Shown here: positions 52,960 through 64,000 of the stretch, one piece after another | Layout: every line of letters starts with the position of its first letter | Position numbering within the stretch: position 1 is the first letter of the stretch | Source of the DNA: Dipetalonema caudispina | Taxonomy: Eukaryota > Nematoda > Chromadorea > Rhabditida > Onchocercidae | Assembly: GCA_013365325.1 (NCBI GenBank) | Contig: JABVXV010000288.1 | Location: 17,162 to 81,161, forward strand | Direction: 5' to 3' | Length of the DNA: 64,000 bases | Translations under genes and position numbers: made by a program | The notes under the pieces: model-generated | What the model was told of the DNA's origin: nothing | The model's input: only the letters and a program-made list of their open reading frames with translations | Database searches by the model: none

Positions 52960-53434
52960 AATGTACTGTGCATCATATATTTACCCACAATAGAAAGATG
53001 CTGTTGTTGTGGGATAAAAGTAACCGGAAAATATCGATACGTAGAATCAGAATGAGGACTGAGTTGTTCGTATGCCAATCGGACGATACGACGGCTGGAT
53101 GGCAATTGCGTTGTTTGGAAGGAAGGAACAGAAAAAGCAAAGAAGATAACGTAAACTGGAGAGCGAATGGTGGATGTAAGCCATCGATAAGAACACATAA
53201 AGCTCTGTTGATACTACCAAAGCTCCAGATCAGACTCAGACGTATATCCTTGCTGTGCCTGTGAAGTGAGAAAACACTTGTTTGCTACCTTTATTCTTCA
53301 AAAATCTTGCACACAAAACGACTCAATGATATTGTAAGGTCATCATATAAACTCCTTTTCCACAAAAGTCAATCAAATCTTGAAACAATGACCAGCAATA
53401 AAAGAAAAGACACAAAAATTATAGACTTTTCACT
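52960..53434 (-). other. Spacer between MPP beta stop and K2P channel start
   Basis: 475 bp separate two same-strand genes. A minus-strand frame runs through most of it but has no motif and is out of frame with the channel start; it probably represents 5' UTR or promoter. The short spacing allows co-transcription, but no strong trans-splice acceptor precedes the channel ATG. Confidence 0.45.
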
Positions 53435-56400
53435 TCATTTCAATCGACTCTCGATGTAATCAGATGAAGGCCAATCGTGCGTTCGCCCTGAAACATACTT
53501 TAATTGTTTCCTGACACAAGTACTCAATTTGTTGTCATGATCGAAATTCTGTTAATATACCAAATTTCCATATTTCATACTAAAGTCTCATCTCTGCCGA
53601 AATCTCCCAAATAATAAGGAGAATTAAGCTGACGTACAGAAAACAACTCAAGTGACCACAGAGATCTGGCCAATGGTCAAATTTCATGGCTACAAAAGAC
53701 CAATCAGAATATCAGTCAGATAGAGCCTAATCACCAAATCAAATTATCTTTAATCCAATTTAAAATGTTTCTCAGAATGGTATATTAAAAAGGATGTAAA
53801 ACAATAAGATAGTAGGTTCTCGACTATTGTAAATTGGTATAAAATAATCTTCAGGTACCAAACAGTACTACTGGAATATATAATGTTCCAATCCACTTAT
53901 TTTTCAAGACCACAGAGGTTATTTGGTTATTCAGCGCAGCAGCCGGGTGTTCCCTAAAAATGAGTGTTTCCGAAAGGAAGCGCAGGAAGAGCTTCATTTT
54001 CTAACCAAGCTCACCTTAAGCATAGTCAGCCAGCTTTCCAGATTACTTGAAGTTTCCGGAAATAAATTCACAATGAGTTTACATTACGGAACCACTGCTA
54101 GTCATCATGCATCAAAGAATGGGAAGGGGAAAGATTTCATAACGAGCCATGGATAAAGATCAAAAATTCTTATTACAGACACACATTCTGCCTTCCATTT
54201 AATCGCGTATATTACATAAATAATTCTCCAGAACTGTTTGCACAAAATTTAAATTTTTTCAAGAATCGATTAAAATAAGCCTTAAAGTGACAAAAAAGGC
54301 AAAATATTTACTTGAGAAAGAAGAGTTCAAAATTCCCTATAATCACAGTTCAAGATATAATTTAAAAATTATGCCTAATTCTTCCTCATCCTTTTTTCTA
54401 AACAAACAGTCACTAACTGACAACTTCAACTTGTCGCTTGTCTGCGGAGAAAGAGTATATAATAAAGCCTAGTTTTTTGTATACTTTGTATAGCAAAGTT
54501 TTTTTCTCTTCCAACAATCCGGAAACAGTAGTCAATAGGTGCTGAATAAGGAATAACTACATTAGTATATACTTGGTCTTTAAAAAATGTAGGACATGAA
54601 AATTCAGAAACACAAATGCCGAACAAGAGATGAAGGAAAAATTAATTGGACTCAAAAGCAAGCAGCGCTATCAATAACTAAGATATAAAAATTAATAAAA
54701 AGCTCATTTTGTCGATTATTTCTAGAAATTTTCACAAAATTTTAAAGCGATTTTGTTGAGATTAACATCTACTGCACTTACCGACGACGGTAAAAGCAAT
54801 TGGTTTATTCCGGAAAACACGTGATGATACTTCCTTCACTGCCTTCGCTGTGACTGCCTAGAAATTAAAATCTCCAGAAATTTCAATATACGAACAAAAT
54901 AAATCAATAATTTTAGAAATAGCTTTACTGAAAATTAATTGGTCATAATGAAAGAGGAATGATGAACGTGGAAACTCTGAAAGGATGCAAGAAATAGATA
55001 AAAGTTCGAACTCATCGACTAAATAAGTACCATTTATCGTTTAGCAAGACTAATAAAGGAGAAGTACTCTTCAAATTCGTTCTAATGAGGACTAAAAATG
55101 CGAGCTGAGCTGAGAATATCACGACAGGAAGTAAAAAGTATAAAATTGGGCTTCGTACATATGAATCGACTAAATTAATAATTTTCCATTTATTGGTTCA
55201 CGTTCATAAAACCATCAAAACATGAAAATATTACTTACGTTGATTCGTACCTCCAATTCATGCATAGGTATTCGCCTTCCATAACATAACAACTGCCTGC
55301 AAACAATGCTATTTCGCTTATTAATGGAAAAGATAAAACAAAAATTCTTAATCGGAATCCTTATCATTCAGTATTCAATTTCTTTCTTTTTATAAGAAAA
55401 ACCCAAGCTGAGCAGAATAACTTTATTTCACAATGTGAGATGATGAAAATAATCACCATTGTCCTGCCGTGATCGATACCAACAACGACACATCAGACAA
55501 ACTGTACAACCAACTTTTTCCCTTATTGACAAGATGCTAACTCATTTCTCGATAAACTACTTACGGATATTGTTAATACTTGGAAAACAAACTGATAAAA
55601 ATAAGCTAAAAAATTACTTCAAATATTTGAAGAAAATTTTCAAAGCTTGAAGGTGAAATCTACCGTCGAAAACATTCTTTGAATGTCGGTGACTAACAAA
55701 TAAAAAGTGGATAAAATCAATTTTGCCCACCTCGATAAAAACTTGACTTGATAGAATTTTATTCAATTTGACAGAAAAATTAGGGAAAATTTTTTTGACA
55801 TTTTGACAACTGATGCATAAAGTGAAATTAATATCGAGTCAATTAAGTGAAACCGCTCGACACATCCAAACAACTGCTACTTCGCTCTTGACGGTCTCAG
55901 GAAACAACAGACTTTCAAAACTGTACATATTTTTCCCTCCTCCCTCCCCCCCACAAAAAAAAAAAAAAAAAAAAAAACTTCATTTCAAATTTGCAATTCA
56001 CAATCAAACAGATGATGTTACAGAGAGAAAATTTAAAAGGAAAGGAAGAAAAAAAAGATCCGGGATTAAAAGTAAATAAATGTGGAATGAAGGAAGGAGG
56101 ATTATCTGTTAATTAGATAAATGTGATCTGATTAACAATGTATCTTGAAGGGATGTTACTTCGCAACGTGCTATAAAAAACTAACTCTATTCGCTTGGGA
56201 AAAGATCGAGTAAAAAATACATGAATTTATTCGTATTTCCATGAAAATGTAGGCTAGAAGCTGATGAATAAAGTACTAATCTTTTTTTGTAGAGAAAAAA
56301 CAAATTAGAAGAGGATAAACATCTCTTCCTCTTATTTTCTCTCGGAGTAAAATCCTTGTTGTACTAAGTCATCAGAGTTAATTCTTCTCATTTATATTAT

Positions 56401-59400
56401 TTTTGCAGGCATTAGTCACAAAATGTTTCGACATCTTTATTTTCCCACTTCTGGAATTTCAATTTTAATCCAAAATGTAAGTTAGAAGTTAATGTTTGAT
56501 TTTTATCTTCTTAAATTTTTAAGAGAAACGCTTCCATGAGATGAAAAACATTTCAGGATACATAGCTAGAATTATTTGCTACAAATATTATAAATGAAGA
56601 TAGAACAACTACTACGAAAATTTTTATAAAAGAATCATAAATCTAAGGACCTGCTACTTTCTAGGAGAAGTTATGTTTAAAACATTACCCTAGAAGTTAG
56701 ATGCGTACTTCGACGGCAGACAGTAAACGCCCATCTATAGCAGACACAATACTTCTGCTTACTTCGTTTAACATTGGTTGTGGTATAGATACTGCTTTTA
56801 CCGCATGATGTCGTAAGGTGAAACGACGTTTCCGTTCTTGGAAGACGGTATATTGGAAACTCAACTTTGGAAGAGAATTAAAGACAGTACGTCGAAATGC
56901 TCGCGATAGAGTGAAATAAATAAAAAAATTCATAGCACTGGATACTACAACGATGAGGTTACTGATATCCACAAAAAATGTGGCAGTGGTGGAAACAAGA
57001 AATTCCGAAGAACTAATGATATGTTCCGCTAAATCTAAAGCAGTTGGCATTAGACGTGAAATCAGGAATTTAGCCATCACAGTGATGATGACAAGTTCGC
57101 AATCAGCGCTCTTGAGATGGGTGACACCACGGGTAGCGACGAAGTTTTGCCGTTGTTTGTTAGCCGCATGTATAGCCAAGCATATACGAGCCGAAATGAT
57201 AAATAGTACGACGTATGGAAATAATGAATAGAACAGCATTCCACCGATTATCCGATAACCGACCATATACGCACGTGTTTCCACAAGCAACGTCTGATTC
57301 ACATGATATTCGCCGTCCAGCTCATAAACAGACAATTCGAAAAGTCTCGGAAGCGAGAAGATCAGTGCCAACACGGATACTAAGAAAAGGGTTCGATGTA
57401 TCCTCTGCGGTTTTACGTGACTATCCAATGGTCTGCAGAACGCACGATACCGCTCAAACATCAACACACACATGAGCCAAACAGAAGCTGTTAAAGATGC
57501 ATTACTAAGCAAATAGTAAGATGGGAAAAACCGAGCATAATTACCCAGTGATCTGAAAAATGCAGGTATGCAGTATAATAATGCAGCACTAATCAGTAGT
57601 GCTGTGTCGGAAAATGCGAGCCACAGAAGGTATGTATTAATCAGAGGTCGTGAGCTGTTGGAGGAACGTTTTGTCAAAGGAAAACTTCTTTTTGATCGTA
57701 GAGGTTTTGTCCGGCTGTCGGCATAAGTACCAAAAGTCCTGCGTGGAACCATTAAAAAATACACTGTACATAGGTTAAATATAATGCCAAATACCACCAA
57801 CACCGCCGTTACAGGACCATTTAGCAGGTAACCCATATAAGGTAGCTAACAAGTGGTACGAAGCGGAAAAAGATTACGATGACAAATGAAGCATGTGCTG
57901 CATATTAAACAACATTTTCATTATATACATCTAAAAAAGTAGGACGGGTCGACTCTGTTCCGAAATGCACTAAAAGCCACGCCTTTCACACCATCTAGAG
58001 CTTTATGCCATAGACTATATTATTCCTTCCCTTTCTGCGATCCTGATACAAACCTACATCTTTCATTAACTAATTTTATAAGCAAAACAATCATCCCAAT
58101 TGTTTCAAAAAAAAAAAAAGAAAAAAAAAAAGAAAAAAAAAAACAAGAACAAGTTTTTCTTCATCTAACACAAATCAAATTCAACTTCCACAAAAATCCG
58201 GAACGTATGTTACCGATGTATCTTGATTTGTTTCTTTAATCTTTTTGTCTAACAGTTATGATAATTCTTACTCTGGGTTTGTTTGGTCATTCAGTGCAGC
58301 TGTTTTTTCTATCGGTAGAAGCACATTCAATATGGCCGGATACGAAATTTTAAAAGAAATTATTACATCACGCCAGAAATAAAAACAAGTACTTTAACAA
58401 TAATTTATGTAAAACGAGATTTTGAAAATGGGACTTTCGAGAAACATTATTAGGGCTAAATTCATTATTAAAAATGTATCAGAAATTTTAATTTGCGCAG
58501 AGGAATTAAAGGGTGATAGAAAACTCTTTATCTTCCCATTTAACCTGAGGAAAAGAATCTGTCTAAAAAATTGCATACTCCATGTTGTGTGAACTTTCAA
58601 AGACAAAGAAATTTGAAGTGGATGCCAGATGAATGGGAAAGATCTGCAGGAAGTTTAAAAGTTCCCAGCCCAGCCCTTTCCGACCTTCGCAAGAAAGAGA
58701 ACCAGGTAATCAAAACTTCTTAATCAATTTTCTACTTTTCCAAATAAATGGCTGTTCAAAATATGATTTACTATTACTCGAAAAAAAAAAAAAAAAAAAA
58801 AAAAAAATGCAATATACTAACATAGGTTTAAAAAGTGGAATTTAATGTTTGAGAAATACAATATACCAACGAAATTTTCGTCATATCTACCATTCCTAAT
58901 ATGTTTAAACTTTTGTTTTTCTGGAGTGCTAGCTCAAACTGTTATATCTCACCACACTACATACAGAGAAATGCGATTCCAGTTCCATAAGAACCAAAGA
59001 GTTCTACACTGAGTATGACCACTCAGCGTAGAACTCTTTCTAGCAGTGATATTCAGAGATGACGACAATGATATATTTTTTACGCCAACATCTTTATGAA
59101 AGGTAGTAGTAGTAGTATAAACATAGTGAATTTGAACTCCCTACTACTGAAAATTTATTCTTCGAATTTTCCACAAGAAATTTCATTTGCTTCATTATCA
59201 ATAGTATGAAAAACCTTAACGGCAGATGTTTTCATGGATAAAAATGAGTTTAAAAATTCTAAATAAATCTTTCGGAATAATGAGATTCTACCTATAGAAA
59301 GCAATATTCAGGAATCGCTTGGCCAGAAGTTATTGTCCCGTTGGTAAGAACTGAATGACATTAAGCAAGGATAATTTCCTAATTAATTCCTTTACAGTTA

Positions 59401-62400
59401 CAGTTTACAGTTCCATTCATACAACTACACAGTGTTTTTTTTAATAAAGCAAATTGATACCTCCCAATATCCTCACAAATTGGCGTGGATCCATCAAGCA
59501 TAAGGGACATATTTGTCAGTAACGATCGTTTTCCTCTTTCCACCTCTTCCTCAGTTATATTATCACATAAGTCGATCCTAAAAGTGAAACACGCAAACTT
59601 TACGTTCGAAGTTAGCAATAAAATTCAAAACATAGATCATCTAGCAAAATGATCAATCCTGTCTTAATTTAAATCACATTTTCTGATCTTCTTAATTAAG
59701 GGAAAATTTTAAGGAAATAAGAGTAATACCATTGCTGCGTGATACTGTCAACAACAGCACGAGCTCCGCTTTGTTCACATACGAAATAAACGCCGACTAG
59801 ACCTGTATCTTTATAGCAAGTATTAAAAGCTTGAAATGATTGAACCCGGGCATTTAAGCCCAAACTTTGAGCCAGACGTGAAGGCGCATTGATCCCAACT
59901 GCATTTGTTCGATCCCACTGTCCAATCAACTAAAAACTAACGGTTGTACAAATTTGAAAACTTTGCAGTTTGGAATTCTATGAGAACAAATTCGATTATA
60001 TTCAATTCTTGAGGAGTAGCTCACCGTATTTGCAACCATTAAAGGGATATTATGAGGATGGGTCCATGAAGCTCCTTCAACGGCGAGTGCACCAAACACC
60101 ATCGACATTCTTTCGTCCCGGATGTCCTGCTAAAATTGCACCAGTAGATAGCAAGCTTATGTCACCAGCATATTTAAATTATAAACACCATTAACGCTAG
60201 CCAAAACTAACGATTACTCAACTTTGAACAAACTCGGAAAATTAGAAAAATTTCATTAAAATGATAAATTTGATTCAACAGGACATAACTATTTGTTGCT
60301 AAGATGATACTGAAATCCTATACTTTTCATAGTTGGCTTTTGGTATGTAACTTGAACCGATTAAACCAATATTAGATTTCCGCTACGCAAAATCCGCCTA
60401 CTTATTTAAAAATTTAAGCTTGCAATATCCATAGGGTGATCGCTTCATATCTTAATATAAGTAAGCAAACCAGTAATATCTTCCACTGTGTACAATGAAA
60501 GAAAAACTTACAAGAATTTGGTCCCTTTTGTAAGCATTATTTCGAAATTTAATGACTTAATTTATAATACCGCTTTTTATTACTCGCTTCTTTGTTCCTA
60601 ATCAGCACTATGCGTACAACATCTCAATGTCTGAACTGAAGCACATGTATACGTTAATTAAATTTGAAGAGAAATGAATTTTGTGATAGAAAATAATGAT
60701 CACAACTGAAAGAAACCAAAATATCTCACATAGCTTGCGACAAACTTTCCAGATTCAGCTACGAAGTTTTCGTCAACGCCACCTAAATCTCCGAAATACT
60801 GCTTGCCTAAGTCTACCAATTTCTGGTGATCAACACCGCCTGCCGCTGCTAGTACCATATGAGGCCCTCGGTAATGTTCGTTTATGTATTTCACCAAATC
60901 TTCACGCTGTAATGACCTGAAATGATAACACAGAGGTGCACTTGATTTCCGTGATTGTATACAATTAGTTTGAGAATTCCTTCACTAGAAAATCATCGAT
61001 TATGTCAACTGAATTGACGAAATTTTGAGGCTTTTCAGATACATAATTTCGTAACTACGGAAAGATGCATCGCGCCAGAGAATCTTTTTCAATATTAAAA
61101 TACCATAACGGACAGGAATACCTTACTTGATATTTTCAACGGGTCCAAGTATTGTTCTTGCCAGTGAGGTACCCTTGAATGCACCAGCATGGAGATAATC
61201 AAACACAACCTCCTGCAAATTCTGCTCAACTTCTTGCATTTCGCGCAATATCACACCACGTTCCCGTTCGATCTCGACACTTCTCAGCTGACTATTTCGT
61301 AGTATGTCCGCAAGAATTTCCACAGCTGAAAGGATTTTTATTAATTGTTTTTAATGCATGAATAATCTACTGTCGTTGAATGTATACCACAGGACATGAC
61401 AACCTCAAACTATACCGTTTGCTATCAAATGACAGTGAATTACGTCAAAAAATATCTATGATATCCTGAACTAGGCTCATTCTGAAGACTTATTATGCAT
61501 GTTGAAAAACTTCTGAATTTTATGCAACAAAGATATGCGAATAATAGCAATCACCGTGATCGACATCATGCGAAAAACACTTTGCATAATACACTGTTTG
61601 CTCTCGCGAAGTGTATGCATTCAAATGTGCACCCATATTTTCCACTTCTAGCTCCAAAGCTGACTGTGAACGTTTCATTGTACCCTTTAATGAAATGTTA
61701 TTTACAAAACACAGAATACGGAATTCCGTCATAGTACTTTGATCATATTTATGCTTGAAACAATCTACAGGTTCGATGATATATTATGTGAGAAGCATAA
61801 CCTTAAAAGCCATATGTTCCAGAAAATGGGCAACGCCATTATTCTTGTCATTTTCGAATCGACTACCGGCATCGATCCAAACACCTACCTGAAAAAACCA
61901 TTAATCTTGGTAATATGAAACAGATTATGCAACAACAGTCCTACTTCCTTCCTCTTCAGAAGAAAATCGAGCACTAAATGTATGCTGTATTTTAAATATA
62001 ATTCATTATTTGAGACAGCTTTGCAATGATATTAAATAACTTCAACTGTATACAGGAGTAGTTGCGAGAAACATGCAATATATAAGACGCAAAAAAGTTG
62101 GAAGATTCAGCGAAAGAGTAAAATAATAAAAGAGGAACGAAATAACAGGAGAAATATTAACAATATGATGAGTAATACGTAAGGAAGTCGCCGGTGATGA
62201 GAGGAAGACATTTCGCAATTTGACATTCAACAGTTTTTACTATAAGTCTTGATAACAACTTAGTAAAATCGCAATTTTGGTGATCAGATATTATCAGAAA
62301 TATACAAACCGTGGTAGTGAGAAGCTGGGAATCTTCAGAAGCAATCCGAAAACCATTGCCTAATGAAGTTACCCGTGTTTCCGGTATATTCAAATAGACT

Positions 62401-62645
62401 GGCGATGCAGATGCAGCAGAACTATACAAACGAGGCTGCAAAAATACTTATAAAATGCCAAGTAAATGAATTACAAATAACCAAAATGATTTCAAGTCTA
62501 CCAAAATCTGATGGAAAAATTAAAAAATAGCAAGAAAAATTCTTACAGAAGGCTGTTGTCGCAAGCAAACGGCAAGATTATCCGACAACCGAAAAAAATT
62601 GCTCCACCGCAATGCTTCTTTCAGTGTATATACAGAGACCCGCAT
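53435..62645 (-). CDS. Mitochondrial processing peptidase beta subunit (M16B peptidase), 12 exons, 478 aa
   Basis: Exons 62547-62645, 62310-62435, 61802-61888, 61555-61684, 61127-61325, 60730-60916, 60025-60126 (or 60129), 59730-59929, 59461-59577, 55239-55296, 54782-54857 and 53435-53487. Residues 1-45 form a typical mitochondrial presequence (Arg, Ser, Leu-rich, almost no acid). The zinc site is intact: HFLEH at 96-100 and Glu at about 176, 76 residues on, in [12 protein letters not shown]. Other blocks: [70 protein letters not shown] and [10 protein letters not shown]. Known: with the alpha subunit it removes presequences in the matrix; the same fold also makes bc1 complex core 1, and the C-terminus ([10 protein letters not shown]) leaves a dual or core-1 role open. 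Intron 9 (4.2 kb) contains a GPCR gene on the same strand. Confidence 0.93.
56697..57836 (-). CDS. Rhodopsin-class GPCR, FMRFamide/peptide-receptor-like, 379 aa
   Basis: One uninterrupted frame with seven hydrophobic segments. M1 starts almost at the ATG (residues 3-29). TM2 has [17 protein letters not shown]3 ends [10 protein letters not shown] (ERY at 128-130, the G-protein-coupling DRY position). TM5 has a [13 protein letters not shown] core. TM7 reads [20 protein letters not shown], the NxxxY-like form typical of nematode FMRFamide-type receptors instead of NPxxY. The first intracellular loop is unusually long and basic or Ser-rich (residues 31-65). Almost no extracellular N-terminus is present. 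An acceptor (TTGTTAG) just upstream keeps the frame open for three more codons, so a missing 5' exon in 57.8-59.4 kb is likely. It sits inside intron 9 of the MPP beta gene, on the same strand. Ligand unknown. Confidence 0.85.
   Translation of the reverse strand: MGYLLNGPVTAVLVVFGIIFNLCTVYFLMVPRRTFGTYADSRTKPLRSKRSFPLTKRSSNSSRPLINTYLLWLAFSDTALLISAALLYCIPAFFRSLGNYARFFPSYYLLSNASLTASVWLMCVLMFERYRAFCRPLDSHVKPQRIHRTLFLVSVLALIFSLPRLFELSVYELDGEYHVNQTLLVETRAYMVGYRIIGGMLFYSLFPYVVLFIISARICLAIHAANKQRQNFVATRGVTHLKSADCELVIITVMAKFLISRLMPTALDLAEHIISSSEFLVSTTATFFVDISNLIVVVSSAMNFFIYFTLSRAFRRTVFNSLPKLSFQYTVFQERKRRFTLRHHAVKAVSIPQPMLNEVSRSIVSAIDGRLLSAVEVRI
58996..59039. repeat. Near-perfect 18-bp inverted repeat (hairpin)
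   Basis: Arm 1 AAAGAGTTCTACACTGAG (58996-59013), an 8-base loop, then arm 2 CTCAGCGTAGAACTCTTT (59022-59039). 17 of 18 positions pair; the exception is A opposite C in the plus-strand transcript (G.U in the minus-strand transcript). It lies in intron 9 of MPP beta, upstream of the GPCR. Confidence 0.85.
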
Positions 62646-63314
62646 CAAACGCCGCGAACCCTTCTATCCTTCTGCAAACGCTACAAACGACAGAAAATCC
62701 TCTAACACACACCGATCAACAGAACGAAAATGCTACCAATATCCCTTTCCGGTATTGCACCAACAAACGGACGGGAATGGAAATAACGCAGCCCTAGCGC
62801 CACAGATATGTCTCACGCATTTATTAAAAGGGATGATTGCTTACACTTTCGTCGAGTCCTTGATATGCGATAAGAATGGGATGAATTAAGATGAACTTAA
62901 GAATTATTATTCCAAAATTCTGGGAATATTTCCCGTTGTGCTGCATACATTACTCAGTAGATGCATTTCCGTGATACGACAAAATATCCAAGTTCAGTTT
63001 CGCAATGAGATAACTGATACATATTCGGATTTCCAAAAATGCTAACAGATATACTTTGCTTTCCATATTTTTAGTGACCAAGTGCTCAAAACATGATCAT
63101 TATCATTATCGTTAAGTTTTACTGCGGTTTTTTTCTAAATGCTTATCATCGATAAAATTTGCATTTGTTTCAGATCTCTTCCTGAATTAATGCAAAAGCA
63201 AACTTATTCTTTCAGCCATAATCAAAAATTTCAGATTTTTCCATTCATGGTGTCATTCACTATCTTCAACTGCGACAAATTTGTCAGATGTAAGGAAAAA
63301 AGTTTGAGACTAAC
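62646..63314. other. Spacer between MPP beta start and tubulin fragment
   Basis: Should hold the MPP beta promoter. It was searched on the minus strand for the missing C-terminal half of beta-tubulin (SATMSG, FPGQLN, MPGF-type motifs) and none was found. Confidence 0.5.
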
Positions 63315-64000
63315 CTAAATGATTAAGATCATCGTAGTTTGGCTGCCGAATCCTCAGCGTATGCAAACTAATACCACGCAATGTCTCATTGTCCATACAA
63401 AATGTCGCATGTCGCATCGACATTTCCGATGATTGCTGTACGGACAACGTTGTATTGTATGCTTCCGTGACAACACCAAATACTTGCCAACCAAATTTAG
63501 AAAAGCTATTAGATGAAATCATAGTTTGACACAAAATAGGCTTACGAGCATGCTCAGGATTATCAATAAATCTGTTCAAATTCAATTCAACTCTTCTGAT
63601 CTTCAAGCAACAAGTGATCAAGAAATGCAAATTGTTGAATAACGTAAGTTGAGAGAAGGGAATGTGGAAAACGATGACATAACGCGGTTCGGATACTGCT
63701 TCATGTATCATCACAATAAATGCTCCTAATTCGAAGGACGTACCACCTCCCAGAGAATGAGTTAATTGAATCCCTTATAAAAGCAGTCTTTACTATAATA
63801 TTTAATTCTAATAGATAATTACAAATATTTTATAGTTTCTGTGTTTCGATATGCATTATCTTTGTTGAAGTAATGAATATTATGAAACGATAAGGATGAT
63901 TATTTTCGCTTATTACTCTTCTTTATTTAACTAATTTGAATCAGAATTCATAAAACAAAAATATTTTTTTCACACCTGCACTTACCGCTTCTCTTCGGAC
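63315..64000 (-). pseudogene. Divergent beta-tubulin-like fragment, truncated; runs off the window
   Basis: Pieces in transcription order: 63986-64000 (VRREA then a GTAAGT donor; cf. tubulin VVRKEAE), 63644-63773 (GIQLTHSLGGGTSFELGAF, MIHEAVSEPRYVIVF) and 63315-63505 (FGVVTEAYNTTLSVQQ, FCMDNETLRGISLHTLRI, PNYDDLNHL, then a GTTAGT donor). These match the beta-tubulin stretch QLTHSLGGGTGSGMG...VVEPYNATLSVHQ...CIDNEALYDICFRTLKL...TYGDLNHL at perhaps half the residues. The nucleotide-binding GGGTGSG loop is degraded to GGGTSFE. Frames between the first two pieces do not join (phase 0 to phase 1) unless a micro-exon is missing. Nothing resembling the tubulin C-terminal half follows before the next gene. 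Best read as a decayed or truncated copy; a very divergent functional tubulin cannot be excluded because the 5' part lies outside. Confidence 0.6.

Noticed and set aside
52944..53198. 84-codon minus-strand frame just upstream of the K2P start.
   Set aside because: Out of frame with the channel, no motif, no splice site to join it; likely 5' UTR.
53922..53940. 19-base similarity to 58282-58300 (TTTGGTTATTCAGCGCAGC versus TTTGGTCATTCAGTGCAGC), both in MPP beta introns.
   Set aside because: Similarity does not extend beyond the 19 bases; too short to call a repeat family without a genome search.
53985..54060. Minus-strand stretch [16 protein letters not shown] followed by GTGAGC inside MPP beta intron 11.
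   Set aside because: The join from exon 11 (VVG|) to the terminal exon [10 protein letters not shown] is clean in phase; this segment has no good acceptor and would add unrelated residues.
1..64000. CRISPR arrays, operon promoters with Shine-Dalgarno sites, prophage, IS elements, Wolbachia-derived insertions.
   Set aside because: No spaced direct repeats, no bacterial gene blocks and no bacterial-type coding density; all supported genes have introns and are animal families.

Overview
The window looks like nuclear DNA of a parasitic nematode, most likely a filarial worm. It is very AT-rich, full of homopolymer runs and microsatellites, and carries compact multi-exon genes with nematode-style splice sites (GTAAGT, TTTTCAG). 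Some start codons sit a few bases after a strong acceptor, as expected for spliced-leader trans-splicing. The species cannot be fixed from sequence alone. I found no prokaryotic, plasmid, phage or CRISPR feature and no convincing tRNA or rRNA gene. All gene models were built by hand from splice signals and reading-frame continuity.

Layout, left to right: a PEBP/RKIP-family gene (minus, 212-2634); a small secreted protein with repeated four-cysteine modules (plus, 4994-6012); two fatty-acid elongase paralogues (minus, 7439-8828 and 13323-14880) with a perfect DR1 nuclear-receptor element 0.8 kb upstream of the second; a TraB/TRABD-family membrane protein (minus, 17767-21217); a mitoferrin-type carrier 657 bp upstream of it on the same strand (21875-23663), spaced like an operon; dystroglycan (plus, 25447-28908); a small secreted helical protein (minus, 30704-32305) with a possible relic paralogue exon near 33.6 kb; about 8.8 kb of gene-poor AT-rich DNA; a two-pore-domain (TWK-type) potassium channel (minus, 41141-52959) with a 7.6-kb first intron; the mitochondrial processing peptidase beta subunit (minus, 53435-62645); a peptide-receptor-like GPCR (minus, 56697-57836) lying inside an intron of that peptidase gene; and at the right edge a divergent, apparently truncated beta-tubulin fragment (minus, 63315-64000).

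Functional threads: mitochondrial iron import (mitoferrin), presequence removal (MPP beta) and a TraB-family protein; lipid elongation (two elongases); neuromuscular or sensory membrane proteins (K2P channel, GPCR, dystroglycan); and secreted nematode-restricted proteins. Most genes are ordinary housekeeping genes. The points most worth checking are a one-base frame conflict in dystroglycan, the missing Gly-Ser cleavage motif in the same protein, two GC-AG introns, the same-strand nested GPCR, the DR1 site, the tubulin relic and a near-perfect 18-bp hairpin in the peptidase intron. I do not see a strong case for an undescribed system here.
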